Assembly (NCBI GenBank): GCA_934757845.1
Contig: CAKVLQ010000007.1
Location: forward strand, 1 to 57,111
DNA: 57,111 bases
Direction: 5' to 3'
Source of the DNA: an uncultured Clostridia bacterium
GTDB lineage: Bacteria > Bacillota > Clostridia > Christensenellales > UBA1242
Notes under the pieces: generated by a model
The model's input: only the letters and a program-made list of their open reading frames with translations
Databases searched by the model: none
Told to the model about the DNA's origin: nothing
Made by a program: the position numbers and the translations under genes
In this document: positions 42,627 to 51,877 of the stretch, one piece after another
How the letters are laid out: the number at the start of each line of letters is the position of its first letter
How positions within the stretch are numbered: position 1 is the stretch's first letter

Positions 42627-43229
42627 ATGAAAAAAGAAGTTAAAAATCAATCAAAAACAACAAAAACAAATTTGACAACGCAAAAGGTTGCAAATTCAAA
42701 ATCAAAAACAAACAAATCACCAAACAAGCAACAAACAAAAAATGTTCAACAAACACCAAAACAAGCACCAAAAGCAGAAAGATATGCAAAAATTCAAATT
42801 GTGCCTTTTGTTAGAGAACTAAAAAAAGAATTTAAAACTTACAAAAATGTTGAAAAACTAAAAGTTGTTGACGAAATTAAAGAGGGTCTTCCAAAAATGA
42901 AAAAAGATAGTATTTATTATCTTTGCCAAAATCAAAACGGACACCCAGTTGTAAAAACCAAATTCTTGCTTGATTATGGCTACAAAAAATTGCCAAGCGG
43001 TGCGTATGTCCCTGTTGACAAAATCAAAGTTTTGGCACTTCAAACAACAAAAAACATTATGTTTTCAGATAGTGAAGGCGGGCTTGTAAAACTAAAAGCG
43101 GGTGATTATGTTGTTATTTCAAAAGACATGATTAAAGGTATGAACCGAATGGATTTTGAAGAAAACTATAAAACACTATACAAAGCCGACAAAATTATTA
43201 AAGGCTATGAAAACGAACTTGCAAAATAA
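42627..43229 (+). CDS. Uncharacterised basic protein with a disordered N-terminus
   Basis: 200 residues. Residues 1-50 are Lys/Gln/Thr/Asn-rich (KNQSKTTKTNLTTQKVANSK), probably disordered and nucleic-acid-like in charge. About 55-200 is a folded domain with VPFVRELKKEFKTYKNVEKL, GGLVKLKAGDYVVISKDM and MNRMDFEENYKTLYKADKII, reminiscent of small beta-rich PGDYG-type folds. No signal peptide. Family not identified. Confidence 0.65.
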   Translation: MKKEVKNQSKTTKTNLTTQKVANSKSKTNKSPNKQQTKNVQQTPKQAPKAERYAKIQIVPFVRELKKEFKTYKNVEKLKVVDEIKEGLPKMKKDSIYYLCQNQNGHPVVKTKFLLDYGYKKLPSGAYVPVDKIKVLALQTTKNIMFSDSEGGLVKLKAGDYVVISKDMIKGMNRMDFEENYKTLYKADKIIKGYENELAK

Positions 43230-43276
43230 ATGTTTTATTTATTAAGCAAATATAAATTTTAATAATCATTAATAAA

Positions 43277-43304
43277 AAAAGTGAGCATTTGCTCACTTTT
43301 TTTT
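43277..43304. terminator. Terminator between the 42.6 kb gene and groEL
   Basis: AAAAGTGAGC pairs with GCTCACTTTT; A-tract left, T-tract right. Can act on both strands. Confidence 0.88.
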
Positions 43305-43409
43305 GTAATAACAAATTTTTAATTTGATTTCAACAAATTTTATAATGAAAATTTTTAAACTAAAGATTAATATCATTTTAATCTTATTTTATGTTTGCAA
43401 ATTTTGTTG

Positions 43410-45026
43410 TTACATACCCGAATTTATATTTTTTGTTTTCAAATCGTCTTTGTCGTTTTCAACAACCAGAACTTCGGTTGTAAGAAGGGTGGCAGCAACG
43501 CTTCCAGCGTTTTGAATTGCACTTCTTGCAACTTTTGTTGGGTCAACAATTCCACATTCAAACATATCAACAAATTTGTTGTTTAAAGCATCATAACCAA
43601 AGTTTTTGTTTTTGCTTTTCAAAACTTCATTAATAATCAAACTGCCTTCAACGCCACTGTTTTTTGCAATTTGTTTTATTGGTTCTTTAATTGCTTTCAA
43701 AACAATTTCAGCGCCAATTTTTTCATCGCCAGTCAAACCCAAAATTAGTGTTTCAAGTTCAGGTATAGCACACAAATAACTACTTCCGCCACCAACAACA
43801 ATGCCTTCTTGCATAGCGGCTTTTGTGGCGGACAAAGCATCTTCAAGCCTTAATTTTTTTTCTTGCATTTCAACTTCGGTTATTGCACCAACTTTTATAA
43901 TTGCAACACCGCCAGAAAGTTTTGCAAGCCTTTCTTCAAGTTTTGTTTTGTCATATTCACTTGTTGCTTTTTGAATTTGGCTTTTAATAATGTTAATTCG
44001 GTTTTGAATTTCGTTTTTGTCGCCAAAGCCTTCAACAATAGTGGTATTATCTTTGTCAACTTTAATTTGTCTTGCTTTTCCAAGCATATCAAGAGTAGTG
44101 TCTTTAAGTTCAATGCCAATATCACTAGAAATTAATTTTGCACCTGTAAGCACACAAATATCATTCAAAATATCTGTTCGTTTGTCGCCAAAACTTGGGG
44201 CTTTTGTTATTGCAACATTAAAAGTTCCTCTTAATTTGTTAACAACAATAGTTGCAAGTGTTTCGCTTTCAATATCATCACAAATAATTAAAAGTTTAAG
44301 ATTGTTTTGAACAACTTGCTCCAAAATTGGCAAAATTTCTTGAATGTTAGAAATTTTTTTGTCAGTAACCAAAATGCTAGCATTGTCAAAAACGGCTTCA
44401 ACTTTTTCCATATCAGTTGCAAGATAAGTGCTTACTAATCCTCTGTCAAATTGCAAGCCTTCAACAACCGAAAGTTCAGTTTTCATGGTTTTGCTTTCTT
44501 CAACCGAAATCACTCCGTCTTTTCCAACCTTTTCAAAAGCATCGGCAATAATTGAGCCTATTTCTTCGTCTTGGCTTGAAATTGTTGCAACATTTTTAAT
44601 ATCTTCTTTTGTCAAAACGGGTTTAGAAATTTCTTTAAGTTTGTCGGCAACAACACTTATTGCCTTAAAAATTCCTTTTCGCAAAACAATGGGATTAGCC
44701 CCAGCAGTAAAGTTTTTCATACCTTCTTTTATTATGCTTTGAGCAAGCACACAACTTGTTGTTGTTCCATCGCCAGCAACATCGTTGGTTTTTATGCTAA
44801 CTTCTTTAATCAAATTTGCCCCCAAGTTTTCAAATGGGTCAGAAAGTTCAATTTCTTTTGCGATTGTAACTCCATCGTTAGTGATAAGTGGGGTAGAATA
44901 CTTTTTTTCCAAAACAACATTTCGTCCTTTTGGTCCAAGCGTAATTTTAACGGCGTCAGCAACAGCATTCACACCTTTTTCAAGTGCTTTGCGGGCTTCT
45001 TCGCCAAACAATATTTTTTTTGCCAT
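43410..45026 (-). CDS. groL: Chaperonin GroEL
   Basis: 538 residues. Folds proteins with GroES in an ATP-driven double ring. ALEKGVNAVADAVKITLGPKGRNVVLEKKYSTPLITNDGVTIAKEI, NDVAGDGTTTSCVLAQ, and VVGGGSSYLCA near 415 match. The C-terminus ends ...NINSGM without the long GGM repeat tail seen in many GroELs. Follows groES by about 60 bases. No CIRCE operator is seen before groES. Confidence 0.98.
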   Translation of the reverse strand: MAKKILFGEEARKALEKGVNAVADAVKITLGPKGRNVVLEKKYSTPLITNDGVTIAKEIELSDPFENLGANLIKEVSIKTNDVAGDGTTTSCVLAQSIIKEGMKNFTAGANPIVLRKGIFKAISVVADKLKEISKPVLTKEDIKNVATISSQDEEIGSIIADAFEKVGKDGVISVEESKTMKTELSVVEGLQFDRGLVSTYLATDMEKVEAVFDNASILVTDKKISNIQEILPILEQVVQNNLKLLIICDDIESETLATIVVNKLRGTFNVAITKAPSFGDKRTDILNDICVLTGAKLISSDIGIELKDTTLDMLGKARQIKVDKDNTTIVEGFGDKNEIQNRINIIKSQIQKATSEYDKTKLEERLAKLSGGVAIIKVGAITEVEMQEKKLRLEDALSATKAAMQEGIVVGGGSSYLCAIPELETLILGLTGDEKIGAEIVLKAIKEPIKQIAKNSGVEGSLIINEVLKSKNKNFGYDALNNKFVDMFECGIVDPTKVARSAIQNAGSVAATLLTTEVLVVENDKDDLKTKNINSGM

Positions 45027-45086
45027 AATAAGTTCTCCAATAAAATAATTTTAATAAAAGATTGATTTTGCTTTGCAAAAATCAAC

Positions 45087-45374
45087 CTAATTTTCAATAA
45101 TTGCCAAAATATCGGCTTGCCTAACAACAACAAATTCTTCCAAATCAATTTTTATGTTGCTTCCAGCATATTTGCTAAACACAACTTTGTCGCCAGGTTT
45201 AACCACCATTTTGACTTCTTTTCCGTCAACAAATCCACCTTCGCCAACACTAACAACAGTGGCAATTTGTGGTTTTTCTTTGTCAGAAACAGGCAAAAAA
45301 ATCCCGCAATTTGTGGTTTCGCTCACTTTTTCTTCTTTCAAAACAACTTTGTCAAATAAAGGTTTAAGTTTCAT
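45087..45374 (-). CDS. groES: Co-chaperonin GroES
   Basis: 95 residues. KLKPLFDKVVLKEEKVSETTNCGIFLPVSDKEKPQIATVVSVG and VVKPGDKVVFSKYAGSNIKIDLEEFVVVRQADILAII match GroES, lid of the GroEL chamber. ATG 45374 has RBS GGAGG six bases upstream. First gene of groES-groEL. HrcA control unlikely by the absence of a TTAGCACTC / GAGTGCTAA repeat. Confidence 0.96.
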   Translation of the reverse strand: MKLKPLFDKVVLKEEKVSETTNCGIFLPVSDKEKPQIATVVSVGEGGFVDGKEVKMVVKPGDKVVFSKYAGSNIKIDLEEFVVVRQADILAIIEN

Positions 45375-45555
45375 AATTCCTCCATGCAAAAATTATAAGA
45401 TGTTTAAAAAAAAATGTAAAGAATTAGTGCCAACTTTTTTTGATTTTGGCTTTTTTACAACAAAATTTTCAATCAAAATCACAAATAAAAAGTTTTATTT
45501 TTATTTATTAAAAAATATATTAATAAAAAATGTGTTTGCTAAATAATCAAAAAGA

Positions 45556-45567
45556 GTGCCTTGGCAC
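45556..45567 (+). promoter_or_regulatory. Short palindrome before the SPOR-like gene
   Basis: GTGCC TT GGCAC, a perfect 12-base palindrome 14 bases before the ATG. A similar GTGCC/GGCAC hairpin is at 223-235. Could be an operator or an RNA hairpin near the RBS; not tested. Confidence 0.3.
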
Positions 45568-45581
45568 AAAAAGGAGAAGAT

Positions 45582-46394
45582 ATGAAAAAAAACAGTTTTG
45601 ACCCTTATGCAAAATATCGTTATAAGCAAAAATTAAAAAAATCAACCAATAATTCAAAAAGCAAAGTGCTTGCAATATTGTTTGTTGTTTTAAGTTTGGC
45701 GGTTGTAATATTTTTTTCAATAAGTTTTTCAAACTTTTTACTTGTAGGCAAGGTTGTTAACATAAACAATTCGTTTTCTTCTATCCCAAAAACAGTGTTT
45801 GCATTAAGTTTAAATTCAACAATGTCAAAGGGGGACGCCACCCAAAAGGCAGAGCAGCAACAACTTCAAGGCGGGGCAGGATATGTTCTTGAAATTAATG
45901 GAAATTATCAAGTTATAAGTTCAATCTATCCAACTCAAAACGAGTGCGACAAAGTTAAAAACGCTTTACTTGCACAAAACCCAAATGCACAAACAATTTG
46001 TTTAACTTTGCCCCAAGTTGTTATAAAATCAAACTTTTCTTCCGCCCAAAGACAAAGTTTGAACAATTCTTTAAATATGTTTTATTCAACATATTTGTCA
46101 TTATACAATTTATCAAATCAGTATGATACGCAAAAAATTGACCAAATTACATTAAAAACAAGCATTCAATCTTTAAAAGAACAAAATCAAAAAATTGTTC
46201 AAGATTTTCAAAAAAGTTTTTCGCAAAGCAGTGTTGTTGCAATAATTTATGCAAAAATATATCTAAACAAAACAAATCAAGTTATAAGCAATTTGCTCTC
46301 AAGACTTGAAACTCAAATATCGTCTTCTTCACTAAAAAAAGCCTACACTAGCGTGATAGACTTATATCTTTCATTTTGCGATGAAATAAATTAA
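45582..46394 (+). CDS. Membrane protein with SPOR-like domain
   Basis: 270 residues. Basic N-terminus (KNSFDPYAKYRYKQKLKKSTNN), one membrane helix (about 30-55), then an extracellular part. GAGYVLEINGNYQVISSIYPTQNECDKVKNAL (about 92-125) resembles a SPOR domain, which binds denuded peptidoglycan glycan. The rest (about 140-270) is helical and Ser/Gln-rich. Probably cell division or sporulation septum related. RBS AAGGAG; start ATG 45582. The stop overlaps the stop of the converging XRE gene. Confidence 0.65.
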   Translation: MKKNSFDPYAKYRYKQKLKKSTNNSKSKVLAILFVVLSLAVVIFFSISFSNFLLVGKVVNINNSFSSIPKTVFALSLNSTMSKGDATQKAEQQQLQGGAGYVLEINGNYQVISSIYPTQNECDKVKNALLAQNPNAQTICLTLPQVVIKSNFSSAQRQSLNNSLNMFYSTYLSLYNLSNQYDTQKIDQITLKTSIQSLKEQNQKIVQDFQKSFSQSSVVAIIYAKIYLNKTNQVISNLLSRLETQISSSSLKKAYTSVIDLYLSFCDEIN

Positions 46395-46597
46395 ATTCCG
46401 TCAATAATTTCCTCATAAGAAATTCCAAAAACTCTTTTCATCTGTCGCATTGCTTCAAAATCAGGCTCGCTATTATCAACTTCCCATCGCTTAACACAAC
46501 TTCGACTAACTCCCAGCATCTCACCAAATGCTCTTTGCGATAAATTTAAAGATTTTCTAATTTGTCTAATATTTTCACCACTTGATTTTTCATTCAT
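46391..46597 (-). CDS. XRE-family regulator, divergent from 46.7 kb gene
   Basis: 68 residues: GENIRQIRKSLNLSQRAFGEMLGVSRSCVKRWEVDNSEPDFEAMRQMKRVFGISYEEIIDG, an HTH_3 domain. It ends by overlapping the SPOR-like gene's stop codon. A TAAAAT -10 ends six bases before its ATG on the minus strand, again a leaderless pattern. The palindromic operator between it and the next gene fits control of one or both promoters. Confidence 0.85.
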   Translation of the reverse strand: MNEKSSGENIRQIRKSLNLSQRAFGEMLGVSRSCVKRWEVDNSEPDFEAMRQMKRVFGISYEEIIDGI

Positions 46598-46629
46598 ATA
46601 AAAATTTTACTAAAACCTAACAAAAATGC

Positions 46630-46659
46630 TTGACTTGGGCGATAATCGTCCAATATAAT
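46630..46659 (+). promoter_or_regulatory. Promoter with internal palindrome (operator)
   Basis: TTGACT (46630-46635), 18-base spacer, TATAAT (46654-46659). The spacer holds GGGCGATAATCGTCC (46637-46651), a near-perfect inverted repeat centred on an A, so a repressor bound here would block the promoter. The ATG at 46666 is six bases beyond the -10: leaderless. Confidence 0.7.
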
Positions 46660-46665
46660 AATAGT

Positions 46666-46983
46666 ATGAACAATTTAGAAAATTTAAACATTAATGAATT
46701 AAAAGAAGTTGCAACAAAAATTAATGTGGACAAAACAAAAGCCAGAAAAAGAGAAGATTTGATTAAGCAAATTGAATTAACTTTAAGAAATTTAGACGAA
46801 GAAATTAAAAAAATTTATAAAAATAAAGGAAAAGAAATTTCTATTTTTGAAATTTTAAACATAATAATTGGCAGTAAAAATTATGTTAGATTTTTAGTGC
46901 ATATTAAAGATATAAGTTTTGAAGTTTATATGTTATTAAAAAATTTTTTTGAATTATTTGAAAAAGATTTTGACGAAAATTAG
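46666..46983 (+). CDS. Small protein with SAP/Rho_N-like N-terminus
   Basis: 105 residues. LENLNINELKEVATKINVDKTKARKREDLIKQIEL (1-38) has the helix-turn-helix-like pattern of SAP/Rho N-terminal domains, also seen in the Rho-like protein at 17131. The rest is helical with hydrophobic segments (FEILNIIIGSKNYVRFLVHI, FEVYMLLKNFFELF). Diverges from the XRE gene, so likely its target. The pair could be a toxin-antitoxin or a simple regulated gene; the sequence does not decide. Confidence 0.6.
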   Translation: MNNLENLNINELKEVATKINVDKTKARKREDLIKQIELTLRNLDEEIKKIYKNKGKEISIFEILNIIIGSKNYVRFLVHIKDISFEVYMLLKNFFELFEKDFDEN

Positions 46984-47013
46984 TCAAAATTTTTTTATTC
47001 TTTTTTTAATATG

Positions 47014-47022
47014 TGTTATAAT
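47014..47022 (+). promoter_or_regulatory. Extended -10 of uvrB, leaderless
   Basis: TGTTATAAT, with ATG 47029 six bases further. No clear -35. No LexA box was seen. Confidence 0.65.
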
Positions 47023-47028
47023 AAATAT

Positions 47029-48996
47029 ATGGATTATTCACATAAGTTTGAAGTGGTTAGCAAATTCACTCCAAGTGGAGACCAACCAAAGGCAATAGAA
47101 AGTTTGACCCAAGGAATTGAAGACGGGCTTAAAAGCCAAGTTTTGGTGGGTGTTACTGGAAGCGGAAAAACTTACACAATGGCAAAAGTTATTGAAAAAC
47201 TTAATCGTCCTGTTTTGGTGCTTGCACACAACAAAACTTTGGCGGCACAACTTTGCAACGAGTTTAGAGAGTTTTTTCCAAATAACAGAGTAGAATTTTT
47301 TGTTAGTTATTATGACTATTATCAACCCGAAGCCTATATAGTTTCAAGCGACACTTATATTGAAAAAGATATGAGCATTAATGACGATATAGACAAACTT
47401 CGCCACAGTGCAACCTGTTCACTTCTAGAGCGTAACGACACAATAGTTGTTGCATCTGTTTCATGCATATATGGTTTGGGAAGCCCCGAAGAATATTCTG
47501 GTCTTCAAATTTCTTTGCGTCCAGGCGATAAAATTGACAGAGATGAAGTTGTTTCAAAACTTGTTAACATTCAATATGAGCGTAATGACCTTGATTTTAA
47601 ACGGGCAACTTTTCGTGTTAGGGGCGATATTGTTGAGGTTATTCCAGCTTATTCTAGCGACACGGCTTACAGAATTGAGTTTTTTGGTGATGAAATTGAC
47701 GCATTAAGTGAAATTGACATTTTAACGGGCAAGGTTATATGCAAACTTTCTCATGTGGCAATATATCCAGCAAGCCACTATGCGGTGGGAAGTGAAAAAC
47801 TTTTGAATGTTTTAAAGACCATAGAAAAAGATGCCAGCATTGAAGTTGAAGAAATGAAAAATAAAGGAAAGTTGCTTGAAGCCGAAAGGTTAAAACAACG
47901 AACAAGTTATGACATTGAAATGATGCGAGAAATGGGCTATTGCAACGGCATTGAAAATTATTCCCGTTATTTTGACGGACGAAATGTGGGTGAACCACCT
48001 TTCACACTTCTTGATTATTTTAACAAAAACTTTGTTTTGTTTGTTGACGAAAGTCATATAACAATTCCGCAAATAAGGGCAATGTATAATGGTGATAGAA
48101 GCCGAAAACAAAATTTGGTTGAATATGGCTTTAGGTTAAAATCAAGTTATGATAATCGTCCACTAACTTTTGACGAATTTAACCAAAAATTGGGTCAAGT
48201 TATTTATGTTTCGGCAACTCCAAACGAATATGAACTTAAAAAGTCAAGCAATGTGGTTGAGCAAATTATTCGTCCAACTGGGCTTTTAGACCCACAAGTT
48301 GAAGTTAGAAAAATTGAAGGGCAAATTGACGATTTAATATCCGAAATCAACAAAACAATTTTGAAAGGTGGGCGAGTGCTTGTAACAACTCTAACCAAAA
48401 AAATGAGTGAGTCGTTAACTGCATATTTAATTGATTATGGTATTAAAGTAAAATATCTTCACAGCGAAATTGACACCTTGGAGCGTATTGAAATTATCAA
48501 TTCTTTAAGGTCGGGCGAAATAGATGTTGTGGTGGGAATAAACTTGTTGCGAGAAGGTTTAGATATTCCCGAAGTTATGCTTGTTTGCATTTTAGATGCC
48601 GACAAAGAAGGTTTTTTGCGAAGTGAAACTTCACTTATTCAAACCATTGGGCGTGCCGCCCGAAACAGCGAAGCCAAAGTTATTATGTATGCCGATGTTA
48701 TAACCAAAAGCATGAAAAAAGCGATTGACGAAACAGAGCGTAGAAGAAAAATTCAATTTGAATATAACAAACAACATGGAATAGTGCCAAAAACAATAAA
48801 AAAAGAGATAAAAAACACTCTTGATATTGGCAAGAAAACAAATGAAGTTCAAAAAATTGATATTAAAGAAATTCCAAAACAAATTGAACTATTAAAAGGC
48901 TTAATGCAATCGGCAAGCAAAGAACTTGATTTTGAAAAAGCAATTATGCTTCGAGACCAAATTAAAGAACTTAAAAAATTATTAGGAGAAAAATAG
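47029..48996 (+). CDS. uvrB: Excinuclease ABC subunit B
   Basis: 655 residues. Damage-verifying helicase of nucleotide excision repair. FTPSGDQPKAIESLTQGI, Walker A GVTGSGKTYT, beta-hairpin YYDYYQPEAYI, DFDRATFRVRGD-like motif (DFKRATFRVRGD), helicase motifs IYVSATPNEYEL and NLLREGLDIPEV, QTIGRAARN, and a C-terminal UVR domain (LKGLMQSASKELDFEKAIMLRDQIKEL) that binds UvrC. ATG 47029 is at the predicted transcription start; no SD. The stop overlaps uvrA's GTG by one base. Confidence 0.97.
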   Translation: MDYSHKFEVVSKFTPSGDQPKAIESLTQGIEDGLKSQVLVGVTGSGKTYTMAKVIEKLNRPVLVLAHNKTLAAQLCNEFREFFPNNRVEFFVSYYDYYQPEAYIVSSDTYIEKDMSINDDIDKLRHSATCSLLERNDTIVVASVSCIYGLGSPEEYSGLQISLRPGDKIDRDEVVSKLVNIQYERNDLDFKRATFRVRGDIVEVIPAYSSDTAYRIEFFGDEIDALSEIDILTGKVICKLSHVAIYPASHYAVGSEKLLNVLKTIEKDASIEVEEMKNKGKLLEAERLKQRTSYDIEMMREMGYCNGIENYSRYFDGRNVGEPPFTLLDYFNKNFVLFVDESHITIPQIRAMYNGDRSRKQNLVEYGFRLKSSYDNRPLTFDEFNQKLGQVIYVSATPNEYELKKSSNVVEQIIRPTGLLDPQVEVRKIEGQIDDLISEINKTILKGGRVLVTTLTKKMSESLTAYLIDYGIKVKYLHSEIDTLERIEIINSLRSGEIDVVVGINLLREGLDIPEVMLVCILDADKEGFLRSETSLIQTIGRAARNSEAKVIMYADVITKSMKKAIDETERRRKIQFEYNKQHGIVPKTIKKEIKNTLDIGKKTNEVQKIDIKEIPKQIELLKGLMQSASKELDFEKAIMLRDQIKELKKLLGEK

Positions 48997-51824
48997 TGGA
49001 AGATTTTATTAAAGTTAATGGGGCAAGAGAAAACAATTTAAAAAATATAAGTTTAACGCTTCCAAGAAACAAACTTATTGTATTCACTGGTGTAAGCGGA
49101 AGTGGCAAAAGCACACTTGCCTTTGACACAATTTTTGCCGAAGGTCAACGCAAATTTATGGAAAGTTTGTCAAGTTATGCTCGAATGTTTTTGGGACAAA
49201 TGCAAAAGCCCGAAGTTGATTCAATAGAAGGGCTTTCGCCAGCAATTTCAATCGACCAAAAAAGCACATCACAAAATCCTCGTTCAACAGTTGGCACTGT
49301 AACCGAAATTTATGACTATTTAAGGCTTTTGTTTGCAAATATTGGAACTCCTTATTGTCCACATTGCAAAAAGCCCATAAAACGGCAAACAGTAGACCAA
49401 ATTGTTGACAAAATTGCCGAAATTGGTGTTGGCGAAAAAATTTTGATTGAAGCGCCTATAGTGAGAGGCGAAAAAGGAACTTTTGCAAAACTTTTTGAAA
49501 GCCTTAACAAAAGCGGGTATATTCGTGTTAAAATTGACGGAAATATCTATACTCTTGACGAAGAAATTAGCCTTGACAAAAACATTAAGCATACAATTAA
49601 TGTTGTTATAGACCGAATTATCATAAAAGAAGATAATTTGGGCAGAATTGAAGAATCTGTTGAAAATGCAATAAAACTATCTGGTGGCAAGGTGGTTATT
49701 TTTGCAAAAGATGAAGAAATGCTTTTTTCAACTAATTTTGCTTGCCCAGATTGTGGATATAGTTATTCAGAAATTTCGCCAAGATTATTCAGTTTTAACA
49801 ATCCTTTTGGTGCGTGCAAACATTGCAGTGGGCTTGGCTTTAAGCAACAAATAAGTGAAGATTTAATTTTGAACAAACCAAACTTAACTTTAAATGAAGG
49901 TGCTCTTACAATTTCGGGTTGGAATATGGACGCTGGTTCTATTTCACAATCGCAATTTAGGGCATTAAGCAAAAAATATGGCTTTTCAATGGACATTCCA
50001 CTAAAAGACCTTCCAAAAGATATTGTTCATCTTTTGCTTTATGGCACTAATGACGAAATTGAAGTTGATTATAAATCAAGCAAGTGGCAAACAACCTACA
50101 AAACAAAATATGAAGGCATAATTCCAAATTTAGAGCGAAGATTTAGGGAAACAACAAGTGATTATGTTAAAACTGAAATTTCAAAATATATGGTGCAAAC
50201 TCCTTGCCCAGAATGTGGTGGAAAAAGGCTTAACAAAGAAGCACTTAATGTTTTCATTGCGGGAAAAAATATTGATGATTTGTGCAGTTTAAGTGTTGAA
50301 GATGCAATAAAATTTATTGATAATCTAAAATTAAGCAAAAATGAACAAATTATTTCTGAAAGTATCTTAAAAGAAGTTAAAGCACGGCTTAACTTTTTAA
50401 ATAATGTTGGGCTTTCATATTTAACACTTTCTCGTGCTTCAAACACTTTAAGCGGTGGCGAAAGTCAACGAATAAGACTTGCAACGCAAATTGGAAGCGG
50501 TCTTGTTGGAGTTTTGTATATTCTTGACGAACCATCTATTGGTCTTCATCAAAAAGATAATGACAAACTTATTGAAACGCTTAAAAATCTTCGAGATTTG
50601 GGCAACACAATTATCGTTGTTGAACATGACGAAGACACAATAAGAAGTGCCGACTATATTGTTGATATTGGTCCTTATGCGGGAAGCCACGGCGGAGAAG
50701 TTGTTTGTGCTGGAACTATTGACGAAATTTTGAAATGCAAAAATAGCATAACGGCAAAATTTTTGCGTGGCGAAGAAAAAATTGAAGTGCCAAAAGTTAG
50801 AAGAAAGCCAAGCAAAGGTTATATTGAAATTAAAGGGGCAAATCAAAACAACCTTAAAAATATTAATGTTAAATTTCCGCTTGGAGTTTTAACTGTGGTT
50901 ACGGGAGTTAGCGGAAGTGGCAAAAGCACACTTGTAAATCAAACTCTATATCCAAATGCATATAAAATAGTTAACAATAAAAATTCAATAAACCCAATAG
51001 GTTGCAAATCAATCACAGGCATAAACAATGACACAATAGAAAAAGTTATCAATATCGACCAATCTCCAATAGGCAGAACTCCACGCAGTAATCCAGCAAC
51101 TTACACTGGTTTGTTCACACATATTAGGGAACTTTACAGTCAAGTTGAACTCAGCAAAATGCGTGGCTACACCGCTGGCAGATTTAGTTTTAATGTTGCG
51201 GGCGGAAGATGTGAAGCGTGTCAAGGCGATGGAATAAAAAAGATTGAAATGTTTTTTCTTCCTGATGTTTATGTCCCTTGCGAAGTTTGTGGCGGAAAAA
51301 GATATAATAGGGAAACTTTGGAAGTTAAATATAAAGGCAAAACAATAAGCGATGTTCTTGACATGACAATAGAACAAGCACTCGAATTTTTTGAAAATTA
51401 TCCTGTAATAAAAAACAAACTTCAAACGCTTTTTGATGTTGGTCTTGGATATATCAAACTTGGACAAAGTGCAACAACATTAAGTGGTGGAGAAGCACAA
51501 CGGGTTAAACTTGCAACCGAACTTTGCAAAAAGCAGTCAGGCAAAACATTATATATTCTTGATGAGCCAACAACTGGGCTTCATATGTATGATGTTAAAA
51601 AACTTTCGCAAATTCTTAATAGGCTGGTTGAAAGCGGAAACACTTGCGTTGTTATTGAACATAACCTTGATATTATAAAAACGGCGGATTATATTATTGA
51701 TTTGGGAAAAGACGGCGGAAAGAACGGCGGACAAGTTATTTGCAAAGGCACGCCCGAAGAAATTAGTAAATGCGAAAATAGTTACACGGGCGAGTATCTA
51801 AAAAAGTTATTAAAAAATAATTGA
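48996..51824 (+). CDS. uvrA: Excinuclease ABC subunit A
   Basis: 942 residues. Damage-sensing ATPase with two ABC modules: Walker A GVSGSGKSTLAFDT (about 32-45) and GVSGSGKSTLVNQT (about 638-651), ABC signatures LSGGESQRIRLA and LSGGEAQRVKLA, and zinc fingers CPHCKKPIKR, CPDCGYSYSE...CKHCSG, CEACQGDG...CEVCGG. Starts with GTG at 48996, overlapping the uvrB stop (TAGTG). Stop is TGA. uvrB-uvrA order; uvrC is absent from the window. Confidence 0.98.
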   Translation: MEDFIKVNGARENNLKNISLTLPRNKLIVFTGVSGSGKSTLAFDTIFAEGQRKFMESLSSYARMFLGQMQKPEVDSIEGLSPAISIDQKSTSQNPRSTVGTVTEIYDYLRLLFANIGTPYCPHCKKPIKRQTVDQIVDKIAEIGVGEKILIEAPIVRGEKGTFAKLFESLNKSGYIRVKIDGNIYTLDEEISLDKNIKHTINVVIDRIIIKEDNLGRIEESVENAIKLSGGKVVIFAKDEEMLFSTNFACPDCGYSYSEISPRLFSFNNPFGACKHCSGLGFKQQISEDLILNKPNLTLNEGALTISGWNMDAGSISQSQFRALSKKYGFSMDIPLKDLPKDIVHLLLYGTNDEIEVDYKSSKWQTTYKTKYEGIIPNLERRFRETTSDYVKTEISKYMVQTPCPECGGKRLNKEALNVFIAGKNIDDLCSLSVEDAIKFIDNLKLSKNEQIISESILKEVKARLNFLNNVGLSYLTLSRASNTLSGGESQRIRLATQIGSGLVGVLYILDEPSIGLHQKDNDKLIETLKNLRDLGNTIIVVEHDEDTIRSADYIVDIGPYAGSHGGEVVCAGTIDEILKCKNSITAKFLRGEEKIEVPKVRRKPSKGYIEIKGANQNNLKNINVKFPLGVLTVVTGVSGSGKSTLVNQTLYPNAYKIVNNKNSINPIGCKSITGINNDTIEKVINIDQSPIGRTPRSNPATYTGLFTHIRELYSQVELSKMRGYTAGRFSFNVAGGRCEACQGDGIKKIEMFFLPDVYVPCEVCGGKRYNRETLEVKYKGKTISDVLDMTIEQALEFFENYPVIKNKLQTLFDVGLGYIKLGQSATTLSGGEAQRVKLATELCKKQSGKTLYILDEPTTGLHMYDVKKLSQILNRLVESGNTCVVIEHNLDIIKTADYIIDLGKDGGKNGGQVICKGTPEEISKCENSYTGEYLKKLLKNN

Positions 51825-51842
51825 AAAATTTTAAAAAAACTA

Positions 51843-51871
51843 TTGACAAAATAAAAAAGTCATGATATATT
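51843..51871 (+). promoter_or_regulatory. Promoter of the candidate small RNA
   Basis: TTGACA (51843-51848), exact 17-base spacer, TATATT (51866-51871). There is no reading frame immediately downstream. Confidence 0.7.
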
Positions 51872-51877
51872 ATTTGC

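Noticed and set aside
45390..45581. CIRCE heat-shock operator
   Set aside because: Only a short GTGCC/GGCAC palindrome is present; it does not match TTAGCACTC and its inverse.
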